This document shows positions 23,090 through 33,652 of a DNA stretch of 64,000 bases, one piece after another. The DNA lies in NCBI GenBank assembly GCA_016648135.1, contig JADDOH010001547.1:31970-95969 (forward strand), in the 5' to 3' direction. A model generated the notes under the pieces. The model worked only from the letters and a program-made list of their open reading frames with translations. It was not told the DNA's origin and searched no databases. Every line of letters begins with the position of its first letter. Position 1 is the first letter of the stretch. The position numbers were made by a program, and so were the translations under genes. The DNA comes from Agrypnia vestita (lineage: Eukaryota > Arthropoda > Insecta > Trichoptera > Phryganeidae).

Positions 23090-23560
23090 CGTATTCTAAA
23101 AATAAAAAGATTATTAATTGACAGTTATTTCCCCAAAACTCAAAAATTGAGAAAACTATAAAATATCAGTTTTTGTATAATTGTGACAAAAATATAGGCT
23201 TTGTAGCGGTCTTGTGGATCTAATTTAGCAATTGAACTCTTTGGATGAAAAACTTAGTAATGCGTGTAAAACAAAATGATTTGTACCACTTTTAAAAATA
23301 ATATTGAAACTTATTTTAGACAAAACTCTAGATTGCAATAACTGGTTTGCATAATGATATAAATATCGCTTCGATATCAGTAAAACAAAAGTCTTTTTTT
23401 ATGTACATCCATACATTGTGAAGGTCCGATATTACAACCCATATGTGTGAAACAAAATAATGATGTACCTATTTTATTATGAAAAGGTTTGTATGCCGTT
23501 ACTGCATAATTGTTGGGTGCTGATAAGTAATATTGCACCATAACATATGTAAACATGAAA
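23090..23560 (+). repeat. Dispersed repeat family I, copy 1 (uninterrupted)
   Basis: It aligns with 52597-53590 once the foldback at 52806-53346 is removed: cgtattct.aa, actctttggatga, ttttagacaaaa....gattgcaat, ata.tgcttcga.a, tgtgtaacaaaat.atga, actgcataa.tattg, aaaataatat..caccat. No coding capacity. It serves as the empty site for the insertion in the other copy. Confidence 0.65.
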
Positions 23561-23707
23561 CAGAATGCATTTTCTGCTTCTTGTCTTGGGTTTTTAATGA
23601 CAATTAACGTCGTAGATGTAAATTAATTATGTATTTTTTATATTATTAAGGAACACATTCTTATTGTGAAATTGCAATTTTTCAGAACAAAATTCTGTGA
23701 ATTTTTT

Positions 23708-23977
23708 AAACCAATTTATTAATCGATTAGAAAAGACATGCAGAAAAATCAAATCAACGAAAAATACGTTTATCAAAAAATTAATAAAAGGAGACTACAT
23801 AATAAGGTCGAAAAAAATTGACGGCAGTGTACTGGGCCGCTGTGGTGTAGTAGGATAACGCGCCATTTCCGGATAGAGTGGAGATCCTTTGGTTCGAATC
23901 CCGGTAGCAGCCAAAATATTTTTTCGTTGATTTGATTTTTCTCTATGTCTTTTCTAACTGATTAATAAATTTGTTTA
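23708..23977 (+). mobile_element. tRNA-like inverted-repeat element, most complete copy
   Basis: About 57-bp terminal inverted repeats (ccaatttattaatcgatt / gactgattaataaattt type, then agacat.cagaaaaatcaaatcaacgaaaaa) enclose a tRNA-like block at 23835-23912. The total length of about 270 bp fits a MITE, but the internal Pol III promoter is SINE-like. Related copies lie at 9045-9170 and 9218-9905. Terminal target duplications are not obvious. Confidence 0.8.
23835..23912 (+). other. tRNA-like sequence with intact A and B boxes
   Basis: A box TGGTGTAGTAGG (23843-23854) and B box GGTTCGAATCC (23891-23901) fit Pol III internal promoter consensus. The acceptor-like ends ggccgct and agcagcc pair at six of seven positions. 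The ggataacgcg word resembles tRNA-Arg. The anticodon arm is imperfect and the sequence sits inside a repeated element, so it is a tRNA-derived promoter, not a gene for decoding. Confidence 0.7.
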
Positions 23978-24395
23978 ATTATTTTTGAGTGTAGGGGCAT
24001 CTAATTACATATTTTCAGAGTATGGTCGATTATTTTTTTTACTATGGTTTAATTGATTATTAAATTCACGACCATCAGAGCACTTTCTGCCGGTAATTTT
24101 AATCACCAGCGATCTCGGAAATTCTCCGCGATACGCTAGGTACTGCGCGTGATTCAATTTGTTTGTTCCAGTTGCGAACTGATATATCGGATGACACCAA
24201 TTTGTTATAATTGATTGGCTTACAGCCAATTAGCTAATGAACAAGTGGACTTTACAAATCTGATATGCTCTTCAAATAAGTAGAAGTGTCTAGCGAACAA
24301 TTAGCAAATTGGACATTTCAAACCATGGCGAAAGATAAAACTGTTTTTTTAACAAACGGACCATCAACGGATCGTTATTGGTCCTGATAAACAGT
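23978..24395. other. No gene seen
   Basis: AT-rich flank between two small elements; no feature. Confidence 0.4.
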
Positions 24396-24768
24396 CCTAG
24401 GGTACCTATAGTAAAGTATACAGTACGTTGTCTCGGCAGAGTCCTAGAAATAAATAGCTACGGCCGCTTGGTCACAGTATATTAAAGTATACAGTATGTT
24501 GTCTCGGCGGTGTCCTTGAAATAAATACCTACGGCCGCTTGGTACTTAAACTTGGTTAAACACGCACCAGGGCTGCTCATTGACTGACTCTTTAGGGTTT
24601 GGGGTGCCATAAATTGACGTAAATGTATGCGCGGGAGCGTCTCACCCTGCTTGCGTCCGCACGTTACTGCAGCCCTGCGGCGACCGCGCAGACCGAAGTA
24701 TACCGACATTTCGAAGGGCGTCGTTTCGGTTGTTTGTAATACTGTATGTTTACTATACTGTGCCTAGG
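24396..24768. mobile_element. MITE-like element with CCTAGG termini
   Basis: Left end cctagggtacctatagtaaag.atacagta and right end inverted (cctaggcacagtatagtaaacatacagta) form terminal inverted repeats of about 30 bp. Inside, a 71-bp sequence is tandemly duplicated (24410-24552; ttgtctcggc and ctacggccgcttgg in each unit). The right half is GC-rich. No transposase. Confidence 0.65.
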
Positions 24769-25204
24769 GTGACAATAAATATTTTATGAACATTTGAAGA
24801 TAACATGATCCCTGTATACAGCTGTTGAATCCTATAATGGATTGTCTAGTGACACAAAGGAAATAAACACTTGTGTTGGGGAGGAGATAGATCATAAATC
24901 ATCAAGTTTTTGTTATCTATAATAATTAAAAGTGTTAAATTTATAATGCATAGTTCTTCTGTGCTCCTCCAGTTAACGTATTCCTTAAAATGAAACATAT
25001 TCTTTAAAATCTAAAATGAAAAGCACACATTGAGAACTTCTCGCACACCAACTGCGTGAAAGAAATTCTTGGTTGGTTGCTTGGACATTTTCAATAATTA
25101 TCAAGCGGTAATCCATCTGAAAATTTGCTACTAGCTACTAGCTATGAGGCATCCCGTATATTATCATCTATACCTATAAAACTCAATGAATGTCTGTCTG
25201 TTCT
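24769..25204. other. No gene seen
   Basis: AT-rich filler. Confidence 0.4.
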
Positions 25205-25560
25205 CTATACAAATCTATATCGTTAGTACGATTCGACTCAAATGTTGCATACTTATATTTTAGGATCCGGCGGGTAGCATAAGCGACATTTCCCCCCGCC
25301 CCTTTTACCCCTTCCCATCCCCATGATATATTTTCAATGAAAATCTGTACCGTTCGACCGATCGGATTCAAAATTGGGAAACTTATTCTTTCGGACCAGT
25401 CGAGTAGTATAGGCGACCTTTCTCCTTTCTCCTCTAACCCATCCCCTCCCCCAGATATATTTTCTGTACAAATCTACACCGCTTGACCGATTGGACCCAA
25501 ATTTCGCATACATATTCCCGGCAGAAAAAATATGTCATATTTCTTCCCTAAACATCCATT
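25205..25560. repeat. Tandem repeat, about 130-bp period, 2.7 units
   Basis: Units start near 25208, 25338 and 25467 (each: tacaaatct.ta.cg.t....cgat..gactcaaat / gtagcata.gcgac.tttc.cc / ccc.tcccc..gatatattttc). Units differ by point changes. Pyrimidine-rich tracts separate the conserved blocks. This kind of 'accgattcgatccaaatttggca' repeat is common in insect genomes; the family is not identified. Confidence 0.7.
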
Positions 25561-25804
25561 CCATCCCAGCCTTGATTAAATGGAAACATTGTTTTAATTA
25601 GTGGCTTTGCAAAATAATCTAACCTTTGTTTTCCCCCACAAATTTATTTTCAACTTTATTCTTAGCTAGTATCAGAATCCAGTATCTAATTGTATTAAAA
25701 TTTTCCTAAATCAAACTTAAATTCATAAATCATTTAAACCAATAGATTTTTTCAAAATAACTCCAATACTTTCATTATCAACTTATCTTTTTTACCGTAT
25801 TTAT
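25561..25804. other. No gene seen
   Basis: AT-rich filler leading into a LINE 3' end. Confidence 0.35.
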
Positions 25805-25995
25805 AAATAACTTGTATATACTACCTATATTATATTATAATAAGAACTGTGGCTCCCTCATCAGACTCAAGAGCTTCTTTTCACTGATGAGGTCCTACAT
25901 GACTATAAAGTATTTAAAAAAAATGTTAATCTAATATGTAAATATATAAGAACTGTATTTGTATACTACATATTAAATAAATAAAAATAAAAAAA
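25805..25995 (+). mobile_element. LINE 3' UTR and tail (jockey/CR1-like)
   Basis: A 3' UTR-like sequence with a potential hairpin (ctcatcagactcaagagcttcttttcactgatgag) ends in attaaataaataaaaataaaaa. The AATAAA-type repeated tail is typical of LINE 3' ends in this window. No coding part remains. Confidence 0.5.
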
Positions 25996-26626
25996 TGTTC
26001 AAAAATGTTGTTCAAAATTATGATTTCTGTTTTCATTAACAAATAATTTCCGAAACACTTATCATAAATAATAAAATAAATGATCATGTAACTAGATATT
26101 TTTTTAAGGGTGTAATGATAAAGGGATTAGTATACATTACGCCGCAAATGTAATGGTAATGACGGAGTTATCATATCGAGAAAATATACGACACGAGGCC
26201 GCTTATTCCAGAGTTTCGATCAATAATCGCACCAAAGGTACGTCACATCTGGCGACCTACCTGGCGGACAATGTCATCCGTACCGAACAGGTGCGAAAAA
26301 TGAGACCATCTGACTGTTCATACTTAGTGATATTTATGTATCTGAGCACTCACCACTGTGATATTTCCGTATCCGAGTTGACTGATTTTACAATATTTTA
26401 CAGGGTAAGAGAACAAACACGGCAGAATTGTTTTCAAGCAACATTGTCTATTGCTTGCCCAGCGTAAATTGGCGTGCGGCGAATATGGAACTAAAACCCG
26501 CCCCGCCCGCACCCGGCGGTAACCCCTCGCCCTGTCATTCAGTTCATTCTCGTCTATGAGCGCGAGCTGTGTCATCTTGATTACCAATATACACTGAATT
26601 ATTATGTCCAAAACATCCTAAACAGT
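25996..26626. other. No confirmed gene; one orphan frame
   Basis: A plus-strand frame at 26153-26467 (104 codons from ATG) has no recognised domain, signal peptide or family resemblance and no promoter or splice context. The GC-rich stretch at 26470-26560 contains ccgccccgcccgcacccggcgg. I do not call a gene. Confidence 0.35.
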
Positions 26627-26735
26627 CTGGGATGGTGCAAGAACAATTGCCAATGAAGTATTAAAGTTTTGCGAAGCTGAAAAAGCGAATGATGGACCGA
26701 TATTACCGTCTCTCGGTATATATTACGATAGGTTT
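26627..26735 (+). pseudogene. Possible transposase N-terminal fragment
   Basis: One frame reads ARTIANEVLKFCEAEKANDG then PILPSL and a broken tail. This resembles the helix-turn-helix start seen in many insect DNA-transposon proteins. The match is from memory of the pattern only and the fragment is about 35 residues, so the call is weak. Confidence 0.25.
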
Positions 26736-27608
26736 AATTTTTTTACATTAAATTCAACTATGAATATTGGAAAGCGTTGCTTTCGACTGATTTCTACTCA
26801 CTCGAGCCGTCCCTTGAGTTCATATTATTTTGTTTATTTCTTATTTATTATCTTCTTGTACATATGCTATTACAATGGCAGGTTTATTGCCAGCTGGCAA
26901 ACCACACAATTTAGCGAAACAGTTGAAATAGATTTACGTTACAATGACAAAATTATCTCCATAGAAAAAAAGTTTTTACAGTATAAAAAAGTTACGGACG
27001 TTACACGAAGTTACGACAGACGGACGGACAGACAGCGAAATTATTATAATTGGGAGAACTGGGTTTTGGGAAAGGAAAACTCGCTCATTTAGCCAACTCT
27101 AATAAAATTTCGCCGCTCCTCCCCAAACTATTATTGCATAGTGAATTAAGGAGTAGCAGATGACTCGCGAAACCTGTTGAAATAATTTAAAAAATATACT
27201 TTTTTTAAAACAGTTCACCGTTCTCGCTGTTCATTGGTTTAATGCGAAATAAATGTCGTATTGAATAGTCGTGGAATCGTATTTTCCGGTATTTTTCTGG
27301 TCGGTCCACATTCCAATACCGGCAATGGAATGCTTGCAAAGGAGTACTTTCAAGGCATCGCTGTCTCCAAGGACGGCGATAATCTATAAAAATATAGAAT
27401 AGCTAGCGAACTCGTATTATATTCCTGTTAACGTACTAAAATTAAATTAACGATATTTTATATGAAAGTATGTTCTAAGAACACAGTTACTGGATATTGT
27501 CCCGAGAGGGATGGTTAATTAATTGGGATAAATTATAGAAGTCGCACAGAACAAAATATAGAGGTATCATTACATTAGAGAGACACGCTTCTTTTGACAC
27601 AGTATCGC
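26736..27608. other. No gene seen; possible dispersed repeat near 26890-27090
   Basis: The gacagacggacggacagacagcgaaat stretch followed by tgggagaactgggttttgggaaagg resembles a widespread insect non-coding repeat. A frame at 26760-27092 is a by-product. A CpG-poor region follows. Confidence 0.35.
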
Positions 27609-27840
27609 TAGTCTGTACTTATTAACACACATGTTAGGTGTTATCTTTGACATCCATCTTCGTTCCCATATATACATAGAAAACATAATTAGTAAAGCAG
27701 AAAATGTGATAGGATTTATATTTCGTTCACTAGAAATTTCAAAAATCCTAAAACTTGCCACCTGTACCAAAATCTTATCCGACCGCACCTCGAATATGCA
27801 TCCAGCATTTGGAATCCCTACTATAATATATATAAATAAA
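27609..27840 (+). pseudogene. CR1/jockey-type reverse-transcriptase fragment
   Basis: It encodes the segment just after the reverse-transcriptase palm: LGVIFDIHLRSHIYIENIIS, KAENVIGFIFRSLE, then after a frameshift near 27755 LIRPHLEYASSIWNPYY. These are hallmark phrases of CR1/jockey ORF2. 5' and 3' truncated. Confidence 0.8.
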
Positions 27841-27925
27841 TAAATAAATAAATATAGCTTTATTCCAGAATGTGGGGAGGTTCGTGCAATCCCACACATT
27901 CCATATAAAAGAAAATACACACATT
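27841..27925 (-). mobile_element. LINE 3' end, opposite orientation
   Basis: On the minus strand the sequence ends attctggaataaagctatatttatttatttattta, a poly(A)-signal and TTTA-rich tail like other LINE ends here. A hairpin-like pair, gaatgtgtgggatt / ccccacattc, precedes it. Its coding part is not identifiable in the minus-strand sequence up to about 28190. Confidence 0.45.
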
Positions 27926-28655
27926 AAAAATATTATATAAAACAAAAGAGAAATAGTAAAATAGAAGAAGAACATATAAATAGAAGAGAAGTTTTTAAAA
28001 GTATTCAAAGGAAATATAAACGATAAAATATTCGGTTTGCGAAGCGATGGCAAGTCAATTAAATGGGTCGGGGCCAGATCTTCTTTCCAGTTGTGCATCG
28101 ATTGCCTGGATTCTGGGGAGTAAGACGGGCTTCCAGATAAGGTATATTTTTCCGGAGCTAGTATATCCTTTCCCCTCATCCCTGCCACCTCTGGATCTTC
28201 AGAGGGCCCTGCAAGTTTGGAACACGCCCGCCTTCAGATGAACATCCGCAAGCGCCTGCACTACTGGAGGCAAACATCCATACGAAAGGGTGTTTATATT
28301 GTATGCGAAAGTCTCTCTATGAACTGCTCTTTTTTTATATTTTTGTCACAGAGTTCACATGTATATTAATGTTAGGCACAGAAGGGCCCAAGGAAAGCGT
28401 TCTTTTTTAACAGCTGGTGCTACAAACGAAACTAAAACTTCTACACAGCATATTCGCTTTTTCCACACTGAGACTTCGTCTTTGCCTGTCCAAATCGTTT
28501 TCGTCCGTCCATTAGATTATTTACTGTAATGATGGTCCTAGAATATTTCGTTTCTTTTCCCGGTCACCTTCAGACCACACCGTTCAAAAGTACGGGATGG
28601 CTCAGTGCTGCGTTGTTGGGCCCCCCGACCCAGACACTTTATAACAAAAGTGCGT
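27926..28655. other. No confirmed gene; probable decayed retroelement on the minus strand
   Basis: A minus-strand frame at 27775-28188 (137 codons) spans what looks like a LINE 3' UTR and has no recognisable domain. The region 28380-28640 is unassigned. Confidence 0.35.
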
Positions 28656-28664
28656 TTTATCAAT

Positions 28665-28738
28665 TAGTAAATATATATATTATATATATATAGGACATTA
28701 ATATATATATATATAATCTATATATATATATAATAAGT
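28665..28738. repeat. AT-dinucleotide palindromic cluster
   Basis: Several tatatata runs separated by short unique words (aggacatta, aatc) form interrupted palindromes. Confidence 0.8.
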
Positions 28739-28759
28739 TTAAGTTTACAAAAACAGACA

Positions 28760-29250
28760 CACAGCTCTTGACATTTTTAGACAATTCTGACTACCTACAA
28801 TTTTAATTTTCATCGCAGATATATAAATTGTATGTCTTTTTAATTTTTAAATACTTATTCAAGTTTTTGTATTGTTTACCACGTGTGTTTTCTTACTTGC
28901 ATTAAGTTAATCATTTTTCAAATTTAAAATTACATTATGTTGTCTGTTTTTATTTTATTTTTACTTTTACTCACATTTTGTATTGTTTGACTTACGTGTT
29001 TTCTCTTTTGCAATGAGTGAATTATTTATAAATTTTTAAATGGATTTATATTTTAACATATTTAAATAACAGTATATAGCGCTAAATTGCAATAAATTAA
29101 TCCTTTTTTAAGTGATTTTTGTCTTATTGTATTTTATTTAAAATAATTAATGTTACAATGTATAACCGCACTATTTAATTACATCTATTGTATAGTCATA
29201 TTATTTCTTGTAAAAGCCCCTTGGGCGTAAATAAACAAATAAATAAAATT
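28760..29250 (+). mobile_element. LINE 3' UTR with TAAA-rich tail
   Basis: AT-rich sequence ends tcttgtaaaagccccttgggcgtaaataaacaaataaataaaat. That ending matches, inverted, the one at 53913-53975 (cctatagggcttttaca), a common 3' terminus of CR1/jockey-type LINEs in moths. The 5' limit is uncertain. Confidence 0.5.
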
Positions 29251-29769
29251 AGCGTGCCTTGAGCTACACACATAAATGTGCCCAAAGAGAGTATGGTTTT
29301 TATAGATGGCTGTACTCCCCTTTCATCTCACAACACCGATAATCCGTAAAAAGACTGTGTCCCGATCCCCATTCCTAAGGAACGGGTTTGGTTCATCTCG
29401 GTACATTTTTGTACTCTGTGGTTCAACCAAAACTTTAACACTATAAACAACCAAATTATAAGCAGCATTAAATCACGTGGTGGGCAAGCTATTTTACAGG
29501 TTTAATATGTTCGCGATTGACAAAAAATGTTCAAGTATTGACCTGCCTGGACCGGCTTCACAAGGTGTATTTATCGTCCTCAATCTACGACCAGAGCACG
29601 TTTTCCGTTTAACTACCGACCCCATAAAAATATATTGTCCACGTGCCGCAGCTACTTAGTCGATAACGATCACAGCTAGAATACTTAGAAGTGTAGTTTT
29701 ATATAAACAGACTAAACTAACGTGCAAACATTTCTCGACTACCCATTGTTGCGATAATTTGAAAACAGT
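29251..29769. other. No gene seen
   Basis: Mixed composition; the frame at 29477-29659 has no recognisable content. Confidence 0.4.
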
Positions 29770-29878
29770 GTGTAACAAAGCTAGCAGACCTCTTTCCATC
29801 CAAGAAGGACAATCGAATTAGTATGTGTAAGCCGTGCACACGACGCGCGTTGTTTCGTTGTGTTGGTGTTTACGGGTT
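29770..29878 (+). mobile_element. Family H foldback, left half only
   Basis: cctctttccat..aagaa..acaatcgaattagt.tgtgtaagccgtgca.acga and ttgttggtgttta match the left arm of the complete foldback at 42172-42330. The copy stops where the RTE fragment begins (about 29880), suggesting truncation by that insertion. Confidence 0.6.
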
Positions 29879-29879
29879 C

Positions 29880-30295
29880 ATCATTATCACTCTTGGCTCT
29901 ACACCCCTGGTGGGTTTTGGCCTCCTCAAGAGTCTTCCTTCACTCATCTCGGTTAAGTGCCAGCTTCTCCAGTTCAGAAGCTGCAAGGCAGATGTGTCTT
30001 CGAGGACGTTGTCGCCCCATCTTAATTTTGACCTGAAGCTTCTTCTCCCTATCGGCCTTGAGTTCAGCAGGAACTTTGGTGCTCGATGCTCGGTCATAAT
30101 CTCCACACGAACCAGCCATCCAAGTCTGCCCAGTTTTATAAATTTTTTGACGTTTAGCTCTTTAAACAGAGTATAGAGTTCATTGTTTTTAACGTCTGCG
30201 TCAAAGTCCATTTTCTAGAACCGGTTCAAAGATATGCCTCAAAAATTTTCTTTCAAAAACGTCCAATGCTTGCTCATTCCTCATAGTTAGTACCC
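29880..30295 (-). pseudogene. RTE-like LINE 3' end
   Basis: On the minus strand: RNEQALDVFERKFLRHIF, a NNELYTLFKELNVKKFIKLG segment, RLGWLVRV, EHRAPKFLLNSRPIGRRS, KLRWGDNVLEDTSALQLLNW and a GRLLRRPKPTRG end. It is open for 113 codons (29870-30211), with a frameshift upstream. Typical C-terminal end of an insect RTE-like ORF2. Confidence 0.8.
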
Positions 30296-31069
30296 ACGTA
30301 TACGGGTATAATATTTACATAATATACGGATAAAATTTAGGTTTACTTTTTTTTTCTTGTACCACTTTGATTACTATGTTTTATTAATTACTCTTTCTGT
30401 TCTTTTCTGTTATGCTTTGACTTAAATATTTTATATTATGCCATGATCTCTATAGTTGGTCTATGAACTATTCAATACATTGTGTCATTATTATAAATTG
30501 AACTGTTGAGATCCCCAAAATAAAAAACAGATTAAACTTTCACAAAAACTAGTTTAGTTCTCCGTTGTTTCCATTCATATCCTACTTGTCTTATCAGGAA
30601 GCTAGTTTTATCACCAAAATTGTATACCGGAAATACATATATTTAAATTGCTCTACTAAACTGTGTTGTTAAACCATCCTTTTTAATAATATGTATATAT
30701 TAACACGGTTCTAAACAATTCTGTATTTTTCTCAAGATGCAAGATATATTACTTTCCAAGATTATTCGATTTCATGAAATTTTTCATAATTTTTTTTTTT
30801 TATTATTTGTTTACATCTACATATATTAATTAATTACACCTAAATGTTATGCAAAAACCTTTCCATCGTCAGGTTGTTTTATAAATGTCAAAATATCAAA
30901 ATGAATGATGACTTTTGTTTTTATAAATTATATGAAAAATTATTTTTAAATATTATTGCTGAAGTTCTTGACTACCCAAAAGTAATGAAAATTTTTTCAG
31001 AAATGGACTAGTAGTTAAATTTAATTGATTAATATTTTATTTACTTTTACATGCTTTACTAATTTCTGA
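30296..31069. other. No gene seen
   Basis: Very AT-rich DNA; no feature. Confidence 0.45.
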
Positions 31070-31190
31070 TGATTCAATTTCATACAAAATTATTTATGTG
31101 TAAAATAGAAAGCCTAAATTTTTATCAAAACCGTGATCGTTTTCCAATAAATGATTTGCAAATTCAGAAAAACCATGATTATTCAGACAA
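31070..31190 (-). pseudogene. GIY-YIG-type endonuclease fragment of a retroelement
   Basis: The minus strand encodes NNHGFSEFANHLLENDHGF and a KNLGFLFYT-like end. It matches 48690-48790 on the other strand almost base for base. The SNFAxHLLENNHxF-type phrase belongs to the C-terminal part of GIY-YIG domains attached to Penelope-like and some other retroelement proteins. Only the tail is left. Confidence 0.5.
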
Positions 31191-31617
31191 AATAAATTTT
31201 TCATTATTTTCAATTTTATTTATATCGCTTTTAGTATACTTCGTTGTACTTTTCCTTTGTGCTGAAGAAAACGAAGTAGCTGAATCACCTACACGTTGTA
31301 ATCAACAACACCTTATTTGAATAATGTGCATTCTGTATGCGAGACTACATAAAGATGCGTTTTTAGAGCGTGAATAATCCGGATACTGCGCTCTGACCAA
31401 GAATATATTGCTTGGAAAAACACCTCGACATTGTCTACCACGGTATATAACTTTCAGCAAAAATATCATACTTATAGCAAACAATTAATTTAATCTTCGG
31501 GTACTGGAAGATCGAAAATAGCATCGGGGTACAAAGTGACCCCAGTCAAATTTGCGTTTTAATGAAGTATAATGGTTTGAAATGTTCTATAATATTTTTA
31601 ATTACATTTCTTATACA
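31191..31617. other. No gene seen
   Basis: The first 130 bp may be decayed upstream parts of the fragment just before. The plus-strand frame at 31069-31320 is antisense to it and is not a gene. Confidence 0.4.
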
Positions 31618-31822
31618 AAGCGAACGAAGTGGTCGGAAGACCTCAAAAGAGATGGGCCGACGATATATCCTTATATCGATATATCCTATATATTCTCCCC
31701 TTCCGCCCCCTTTATGGTTGGGGGGGGGGGGAGGGGAGAAATAGTAAGAAATAGAAAAGATGGAAAGGTGTGGAAGAGGCCTATATCCAGCAGTGGAGAG
31801 ATGAAGACTGAGGAAGAAGAAT
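31618..31822 (+). pseudogene. RTE-type LINE 3' end with internal low-complexity insert
   Basis: The ggaagacctcaaaagagatgggccgacga block and gaagaggcctatatccagcagtgga end match 5083-5292, but the middle is replaced by a tatcgatatatcc / ccttccgcccc / poly-G stretch (31679-31735). It ends in a GAA-rich tail. The poly-G run is 12 or more bases. Confidence 0.7.
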
Positions 31823-31841
31823 TTTTTGGGAAAATATTTTC

Positions 31842-32099
31842 TATTTAATTGTAATTTCGGATATTTTATACGCACCGTATGTATTACCGAGAAGCGAACC
31901 TCGACGTTTTGTTGGATGCTTATCCAACGTCATCAGGAGGGCGACCTTTACCCGCGGAGGTGGAGGTCGGACTTATTATAGGTTCTGCTTTCTAGGGCGT
32001 AAATTGTATGCACTTTGTTGTGGAGTGTTCTCTTCTTCTACAACAGCTTCTCGGTAATACATACGGTGCGTACAAAATATCCGAAATTACAGTTAAATA
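31842..32099. mobile_element. MITE with about 54-bp terminal inverted repeats
   Basis: Left arm tatttaattgtaatttcgg...ccgtatgtattaccgagaagc (31842-31895) and right arm 32046-32099 are inverted copies with about three mismatches. TTAA occurs at 31845-31848 and 32093-32096, so a TTAA duplication is possible. The centre holds a small hairpin (gttggatgcttatccaac) and a GC-rich stretch. No transposase. High arm identity suggests recent activity. Confidence 0.85.
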
Positions 32100-33204
32100 T
32101 AAATATAAATTATAACGACCGTAATAACAACCTTAACTCTTTAAATATTTTCTAATTTCGGAAGAGTTTACTTGCTACATGTGTTTTAGATTTAATTTGA
32201 ATTATTTTCCTTTTATTTTATCATTATTATATTAAATAAAATAAAAAATCACTTCTTTACGTGCGTTACAAAAAGTCGCTGGTACTCTGTACCGTACAGA
32301 AATTAAATCAACACTTTGAGTGAGCAGTGGCCAAAGTCAACATCCGATCGCAATTAGCGGATTTGTTCGCTCAGCGCCTGTGATGTCGGCTTTGATTTGC
32401 GCAGACAGACAGACAGACAAGACAGCGTAGGCGCGTTGCTTGTGTGACGGGCCGACCGGTAATTTCCGCAAATTGCTGTATTATTACGGCAATCAGCGAC
32501 AAGAGAGCATAATATCGAAGCTCACCGTAACATTAAAGAGCCAAGTGTAATTATGTCATTTATAGGGTGTGATTAGCTTCAATTACCGGGCGATTATCGC
32601 GTGTCATCAGTTAATATGTTAAACATTGACAACGGTTTAGCATCTATTTTCAAATTAAATCACGTCTATTAACGCTGTCAACAGGCAGTCTACCGTTATT
32701 ACACTTAAAACAGTAATAGAATATCGTTGGTCTATTTCTATTCACTCGTAAGTCAAGTTTGTTGAATATTTATTTTCCCTCATTTACACGCTATTATTGT
32801 GTCCATCAGCGAAACTAAGTTTGTATTTGATATCTGCATTTTGTAAACAAACAAAAAAAACCTACCGGTGAGATTGATTTAGATTGTTTAGCATGAGAAA
32901 TGTGAACACGAATGATATATAAATAACTTCTTCTTCAAATATATATATATACTTGTCATGAAAAAATATGTTTTAATAGTTGTTCTAGATATAAAATTAT
33001 AGTTTTGAAAAAGCGAGAATGAGTATTGAGGTCCAGGTAACGGATCCGAGTGACGTCTGACTGATAATTGAGAGTGACAGACGGCCTGGAAGAACGAGAG
33101 AGCGAATGGCATAAAGTGAGAGGCGCCCTTTTGCGGGCTCTCTTATTCCGTAGCCACTCTAAAGGATTACATCACTATAGAATATATATTAATACTAATA
33201 TAAG
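32100..33204. other. No gene seen
   Basis: Mixed AT-rich DNA with a gacagacagacagacaagacag microsatellite near 32401. The GC-richer patch at 32310-32470 has no coding signal. Confidence 0.45.
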
Positions 33205-33652
33205 ATATACCAGACTATTGTTAGACGCGCTAGAATGTATGGCTCCGAATGCCGGACTATGTATAACTCCTACTCTAGGCAACTCGAAACAGCAGCAATG
33301 CGAATACTTAGATGGTCGGCAGGAGTAACACTAAAATATAGAATTAAAAGTTCACGCATTCTTGGTAGCCTGAGTGTCACGGACATAAACAGTAGGCTTG
33401 AGGAACGACAGTTGAGATGGTATAGGCATATAAGACGGAGATCACCGACCACTCGCTAAAGCAGGCAATGTCTAAGGAGCTTCATCAACAGTCATCCAGA
33501 GGAAGGCTAAAGAAATGGATGACTCAATGTTCCAAAATAATACAGAGAAAGGGCCTGGAAGAAAGTGATACCCAGAATCTGAGAACGAGAAGAGCCGACC
33601 CCAACCGCCTACATAGGCAATGAGTTGGGACAGTGCATGGAAGAAGAAGAAG
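33205..33652 (+). pseudogene. RTE-type LINE fragment with GAA tail
   Basis: It reads MYGSECRTMYNSYSRQLETA, AMRILRWSAGV, RILGSLSVTDINSRLEERQL and RWYRHIRRRSP, then frames shift through a KGLEESDTQNLRTRRADPN-like end to a (GAA)n tail at 33640-33652. It corresponds to the region after the reverse transcriptase of RTE-like ORF2. Confidence 0.8.

Noticed and set aside
23835..23912. A functional tRNA gene
   Set aside because: Internal promoter boxes are good but the acceptor has a mismatch, the anticodon arm is imperfect and the block recurs inside an inverted-repeat element.
26153..26467. 104-codon open frame from ATG as a host gene
   Set aside because: No recognisable domain, no splice or promoter context, and length is within chance expectation for a 64-kb window.
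27775..28188. 137-codon minus-strand frame
   Set aside because: Covers a LINE 3' UTR and tail; Phe/Tyr-rich end, no known domain.
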